64,000 nucleotides of DNA from Paludifilum halophilum (lineage in GTDB: Bacteria > Bacillota > Bacilli > Thermoactinomycetales > DSM-45169). The stretch spans positions 62,001-126,000 of the forward strand of contig NZ_NOWF01000009.1 of NCBI RefSeq assembly GCF_002245355.1, given 5' to 3'. Shown here piece by piece: positions 61,066-64,000 of this stretch. Under the pieces are notes generated by a model, which made no database searches, was not told the DNA's origin, and saw only the letters and a list, made by a program, of their open reading frames with translations. How positions within the stretch are numbered: the stretch's first letter is position 1; each line of letters opens with the position of its first letter. A program made the position numbers and the translations under genes.

Positions 61066-62406
61066 ATGGCAGACGGTTTGAAAATGGTAACCATCGGCGG
61101 AGGCTCCAGCTATACACCAGAGCTGGTGGAGGGCTTGATCCAACGTTACGACACCCTGCCCGTGCGGGAGTTGTGGCTCGTGGATGTCCCGGAAGGGGAG
61201 GAAAAGCTGACCATCGTCGGCAACCTGGCCAAACGCATGGTCAAAAAAGCCGGTCTCCCGATCAAAATCCACCTAACCTTGAACCGCCGGGAAGCCCTTA
61301 CCGGAGCGGACTTCGTCACGACTCAGTTCCGCGTTGGCCAACTGGCCGCCCGGGAAAAGGACGAAAGCATCCCGCTGAAATACGGAGTGATCGGACAGGA
61401 AACCAACGGGCCGGGAGGATTGTTCAAAGGTTTGAGAACGATTCCGGTGATCCTGGACATCTGTCGGGATATGGTGGAACTCTGTCCCGATGCTTGGCTG
61501 ATCAACTTCACCAATCCCGCCGGAATGGTGACGGAAGCGGTACTCCGCTACAGCTCCATTCAAAAAACAGTCGGCCTGTGCAACGTTCCCATCGGAATGA
61601 AGATGAATATCGCCGAAATGCTCAACGTAGATCCGGAACGGGTCCGTCTCGACCTCGCCGGCTTGAACCATATGGTGTTCGGACTCAACGTTTATCTGGA
61701 CGGAGAAGCGATCACCGACACCGTTCTCCGGCTGATGGGAGAAAAGGGCGATCAATTCTCCATGAAAAACATCGCCGGTCTGGGATGGGAGCCGGAATTC
61801 CTGCAAGCCCTCGGCGCCATTCCCTGCCCTTACCACCGCTACTACTACAAGACCCGGGAGATGCTGGAAGAAGAACTGGAAAAATACCGTTCCTCGGGAA
61901 CTACCCGCGCCCAAGTCGTCCACCGGCTGGAGCAGGAACTGTTCGAGGTGTACCAAGAAGAAAGCCTGGATGTAAAGCCGAAGCAACTGGAAGAGCGGGG
62001 CGGAGCCTATTACAGCGAAGCGGCCTGCCGTTTGATCGACTCCATCTACAACGACCGGCGGGACATCCAGACGGTCAATGTACGGAATAACGGAGCCATC
62101 TCAGGCATTCCCGCCGATTCCGCGGTGGAGGTCGATTGTGTCATCACCCGGGATGGACCCAAACCGGTTACCGTAGGCGAACTGCCCGTCGCCGTATTCG
62201 GACTTGTGCAACAGATTAAATCCTTTGAGCGGACAGCGGCAAAAGCGGCGGTCACCGGGGATTACTCAACAGCCCTCCTGGCCATGACGATCAATCCCCT
62301 GGTTGATTCCGACGAGACAGCCAAGAAGATCCTGGATGACATGCTGAAAGCCCACCGGGATCACCTTCCCCCGTTTGCGGATACACAAAAGAAAACCATG
62401 GCTTGA
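61066..62406 (+). CDS. GH4 family 6-phospho-beta-glycosidase
   Basis: The 446-residue protein has the NAD-binding start KMVTIGGGSSYTPELVEGL, RVGQLAAREKDESIPLKYG, GQETNGPGGLFKGLRTIPV, INFTNPAGMVTEA, the metal cysteine in GLCNVPIGMK and NHMVFGLN. Family 4 enzymes use NAD+ and a divalent metal to cleave 6-phospho-disaccharides; relatives are CelF/LicH and ChbF. GAGGAGG precedes the ATG. It follows the IIC gene directly and ends in a terminator. In this context it may cleave chitobiose-6-phosphate or cellobiose-6-phosphate. Confidence 0.94.
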   Translation: MADGLKMVTIGGGSSYTPELVEGLIQRYDTLPVRELWLVDVPEGEEKLTIVGNLAKRMVKKAGLPIKIHLTLNRREALTGADFVTTQFRVGQLAAREKDESIPLKYGVIGQETNGPGGLFKGLRTIPVILDICRDMVELCPDAWLINFTNPAGMVTEAVLRYSSIQKTVGLCNVPIGMKMNIAEMLNVDPERVRLDLAGLNHMVFGLNVYLDGEAITDTVLRLMGEKGDQFSMKNIAGLGWEPEFLQALGAIPCPYHRYYYKTREMLEEELEKYRSSGTTRAQVVHRLEQELFEVYQEESLDVKPKQLEERGGAYYSEAACRLIDSIYNDRRDIQTVNVRNNGAISGIPADSAVEVDCVITRDGPKPVTVGELPVAVFGLVQQIKSFERTAAKAAVTGDYSTALLAMTINPLVDSDETAKKILDDMLKAHRDHLPPFADTQKKTMA

Positions 62407-62412
62407 ACCATG

Positions 62413-62447
62413 AAAAAGCCCCGGATCTGGAATCCGGGGTTCTTTTG
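62413..62447 (+). terminator. Terminator of the IIC-GH4 operon
   Basis: AAGCCCCGGAT pairs with ATCCGGGGTT, followed by TCTTTT, just past the GH4 stop codon. Confidence 0.85.
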
Positions 62448-62662
62448 CATTCATTTTTAAATCGTATTTTTAAGCAGGGGTCATGGCATTCGATCTCGCG
62501 ACCGTTCACATCCCCCGCCGGATCGGATGGCCATTAGCCCTCCTTCCCCTATAAAGGGGACGAACTTGATCATATTCTCCCCAACCAAATTTAAGAGTGG
62601 CTACCTTGTTTTCTGTTACCCTCTCAGGTCTCACTATGCTGTCCTGCAGAGATGTAGGGACT

Positions 62663-62895
62663 GGCCGCTCCGAATCTTCCTGCTGCGGGCAGGGGCAAAT
62701 ACCTGCGGATGCAACATAAAGAGGCTTTTGCGTACACGCCCTTGCAGGCTGATTCTCCGCTGGGCAGGACAGCGTCCTTTACTTCGGGCGCTAGCCCATC
62801 AATTCTGTGGTGCCCGTGGGTGCAAAGTCGCTAATTCGGGTAAACGCTCCCCTCCTCTTCTTGAATCGAACGTTAAATCACAACGCTTCTGGGGG
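62663..62895. repeat. Interspersed repeat, copy E5, with internal insertion
   Basis: The start GGCCGCTCCGAATCTTCCTG then CTGCGGGCAGGGGCAAA and the end GAATCGAACGTTAAATCACA then ACGCTTC match copy E4. Between these halves E5 carries about 150 extra bases (roughly 62700-62842) with its own inverted pairs. The whole intergenic stretch 62448-63107 holds no gene I can support. Confidence 0.68.
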
Positions 62896-63107
62896 TAGAG
62901 ACCAAGCCAACCCCATCGGTTCATTCAATGTACAGTAAAAAATTATCTACAAATAAGAATCCGTTTAAAGAGGTCCTCTACCTCGACAGCGAGGATAGCA
63001 AGGGAGAAGAAGGACCAAGGTGTTAAACGAGATCCTGAAAAACCACTATGACATAAGGATACTTCCGTCTGCCTAGATGACTCTGTGGATCGTTCTTTGT
63101 GGCCAAG

Positions 63108-63131
63108 AAAAAAAGCCCCTTGATTGGGGCC
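63108..63131 (-). terminator. Terminator of the small membrane protein gene
   Basis: On the minus strand GCCCCAATCAAGGGGC is followed by seven T residues, 25 bases past the stop codon at 63156. Confidence 0.85.
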
Positions 63132-63155
63132 CATTCAATTCCGTCTATAACTCTT

Positions 63156-63374
63156 TTACTTCCTCTTACTCTTTAAACCGCTCACGATCATAAAAATTCC
63201 AACTAGGACCAAAACGATACTGATGGCCAGAGGCCAAATATCCAAATAATCCAGTCCCGAATCGTAACCATCACTAGGCTGAGTTCCCAAAACGGCTCCA
63301 GCCACCATACGGAAGCCAAATAACAGGATTCCAGATAGGAAAGCAACGCATCCAACGACAATTTCTTTCACCAT
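63156..63374 (-). CDS. Small two-helix membrane protein
   Basis: The 72-residue protein has two membrane helices (EIVVGCVAFLSGILLFGF and PLAISIVLVLVGIFMIVSGL) around a polar loop GTQPSDGYDSGLDYLD, with a basic tail LKSKRK. GAGGTGG precedes the ATG and a clear terminator follows, so it is expressed as a single gene. The family is not recognised. Confidence 0.75.
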   Translation of the reverse strand: MVKEIVVGCVAFLSGILLFGFRMVAGAVLGTQPSDGYDSGLDYLDIWPLAISIVLVLVGIFMIVSGLKSKRK

Positions 63375-63548
63375 ACCACCTCAATAAACACAAGATTTAA
63401 ACCGAATTTATTATCTTTATTTACTATTTTAAATGATTCTACTACAATGAACCATGTAAAAAAATCCCTATAATATATAAATGAACTATGCAGTTGTAAT
63501 GTCGTAGGATATCAAGGTTCCCTCGACAATTACTATCAAGAAGATATT

Positions 63549-63923
63549 TTGCAAACATGGCAACCGGATACTCAAGCGTTAGAGATGAATCAGGATCAAT
63601 CTTACAGTTTTACTGTAGGATACCCTAGCTCTATTTCCATTGGGTTCACCTGGAAAGGTGATGAGAATGTAGAAATGAAAGGCGTCGGGAATAAGGAAGA
63701 TCAATTCTATTACAACTACTACTATGAAACCAATCCCTTTAATGGCTACAACATCGCATTTTACGATGATAAACCTATTACGGTAGAATATAGTGGTCAG
63801 TATAAAAGCCTTGGAACACTCATTGGTCTTTGGACACGCAGTGGATTCCTGGCGGAGTGGAGAGCTTACGATGATAACGTGAAATGGTACTCGGAGTGGA
63901 AAACCTTTATTCATGACTATTAA
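63549..63923 (+). CDS. Hypothetical protein, probably missing its N-terminus
   Basis: The frame encodes a Tyr/Trp-rich, beta-looking product (SYSFTVGYPSSISIGFTWKG, YYETNPFNGYNIAFYDD, WYSEWKTFIHDY) that resembles an exported beta protein. The only usable start is TTG at 63549 without a ribosome binding site. The same frame stays open upstream to 63474 (GYQGSLDNYYQEDI) with no start codon, and a short frame MNYAVVMS with ATG at 63481 lies out of register. A lost 5' end or a frameshift near 63503 is likely. A strong terminator follows. Confidence 0.5.
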   Translation: MQTWQPDTQALEMNQDQSYSFTVGYPSSISIGFTWKGDENVEMKGVGNKEDQFYYNYYYETNPFNGYNIAFYDDKPITVEYSGQYKSLGTLIGLWTRSGFLAEWRAYDDNVKWYSEWKTFIHDY

Positions 63924-63929
63924 TACATC

Positions 63930-63966
63930 AAAAAACACCGGCTCGCGAATTGAGCCGGTGTTTTTT
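63930..63966. terminator. Terminator after the last gene
   Basis: AAAAAACACCGGCTC pairs perfectly with GAGCCGGTGTTTTTT, six bases past the stop codon. Confidence 0.9.
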
Positions 63967-64000
63967 GTTTCACACCGGGAATTCGGGCGGTTTTGTTGAA

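Overview
The window looks like chromosome from an endospore-forming member of the Bacillales, most likely a relative of the Thermoactinomycetaceae. Three things suggest this: the spore cortex gene cmpA next to sprT, a Bacillus-like block running acpS, nnr, LolA-like lipoprotein, alr, ndoAI/ndoA, rsbU-rsbV-rsbW-sigB, and tex nearby. Strong AGGAGG ribosome binding sites, frequent TTG/GTG starts and moderately high GC fit the same picture. Genus and species cannot be fixed from sequence reading alone. No rRNA, tRNA or CRISPR array was seen.

0-6.4 kb: the start of a threonine-synthase-like PLP enzyme (cut by the window edge), an M20 dipeptidase broken by one in-frame stop, a thioredoxin-fold protein, an EamA exporter, SprT with a damaged zinc ribbon, CmpA, and a secreted subtilisin-like protease that seems to start at ATC. 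6.5-13.8 kb: a hypothetical protein, then an L-arabinose module. A sigma-A promoter overlapped by two AraR-type operators drives a monosaccharide ABC transporter (chvE-mmsA-mmsB) and a secreted GH51 arabinofuranosidase whose body has actinobacterial-looking codon use. 13.9-23.1 kb: alpha/beta hydrolase, MDR reductase divergent from a TetR regulator, secreted GH81 beta-1,3-glucanase, a small CxxC protein, an M23 peptidase and Tex. 23.2-25.3 kb: a small membrane protein, a tandem AhpD-like protein and NadE.

25.7-29.6 kb is a decaying island: a 5'-truncated, frameshifted histidine kinase, an IS200/IS605 element (TnpA intact, TnpB internally deleted), and a VTC/DUF4956 pair whose VTC gene has two frameshifts. 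29.9-35.3 kb: DinB-like protein, FdhD, a VCBS-repeat lipoprotein with an OmpR-type two-component system, and a tiny charged protein. 35.4-45.5 kb (minus strand) is the sigB/ndoA/alr/nnr/acpS block, with iolW and a repeat inserted. 45.5-55.9 kb: an ABC exporter, YneK-like protein, class A PBP with a Pro/Glu/Gln tail, a two-gene compatible-solute ABC importer, a small membrane protein and a P4-type acid phosphatase lipoprotein.

56-62.4 kb is an amino-sugar disaccharide regulon. A GntR/NagR-type regulator lies between two operons, and each operon promoter carries the same 19-bp site. One operon is PTS IIB-IIA, MupG-like 6-phospho-muramidase and a BadF-type GlcNAc/MurNAc kinase. The other is PTS IIC and a GH4 6-phospho-glycosidase. 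Together they could import and split GlcNAc-containing disaccharides and rephosphorylate the released sugar.

A family of short non-coding repeats, with the 3' motif TCACAACGCTTC or the left-end motif CTGTCTGAT...ATAACTGGGTGCGGGAGC, occurs at five places (about 0.3, 19.7, 40.9, 47.6 and 62.7 kb). It is the most unusual sequence-level feature here. One copy carries an insertion of roughly 150 bp.
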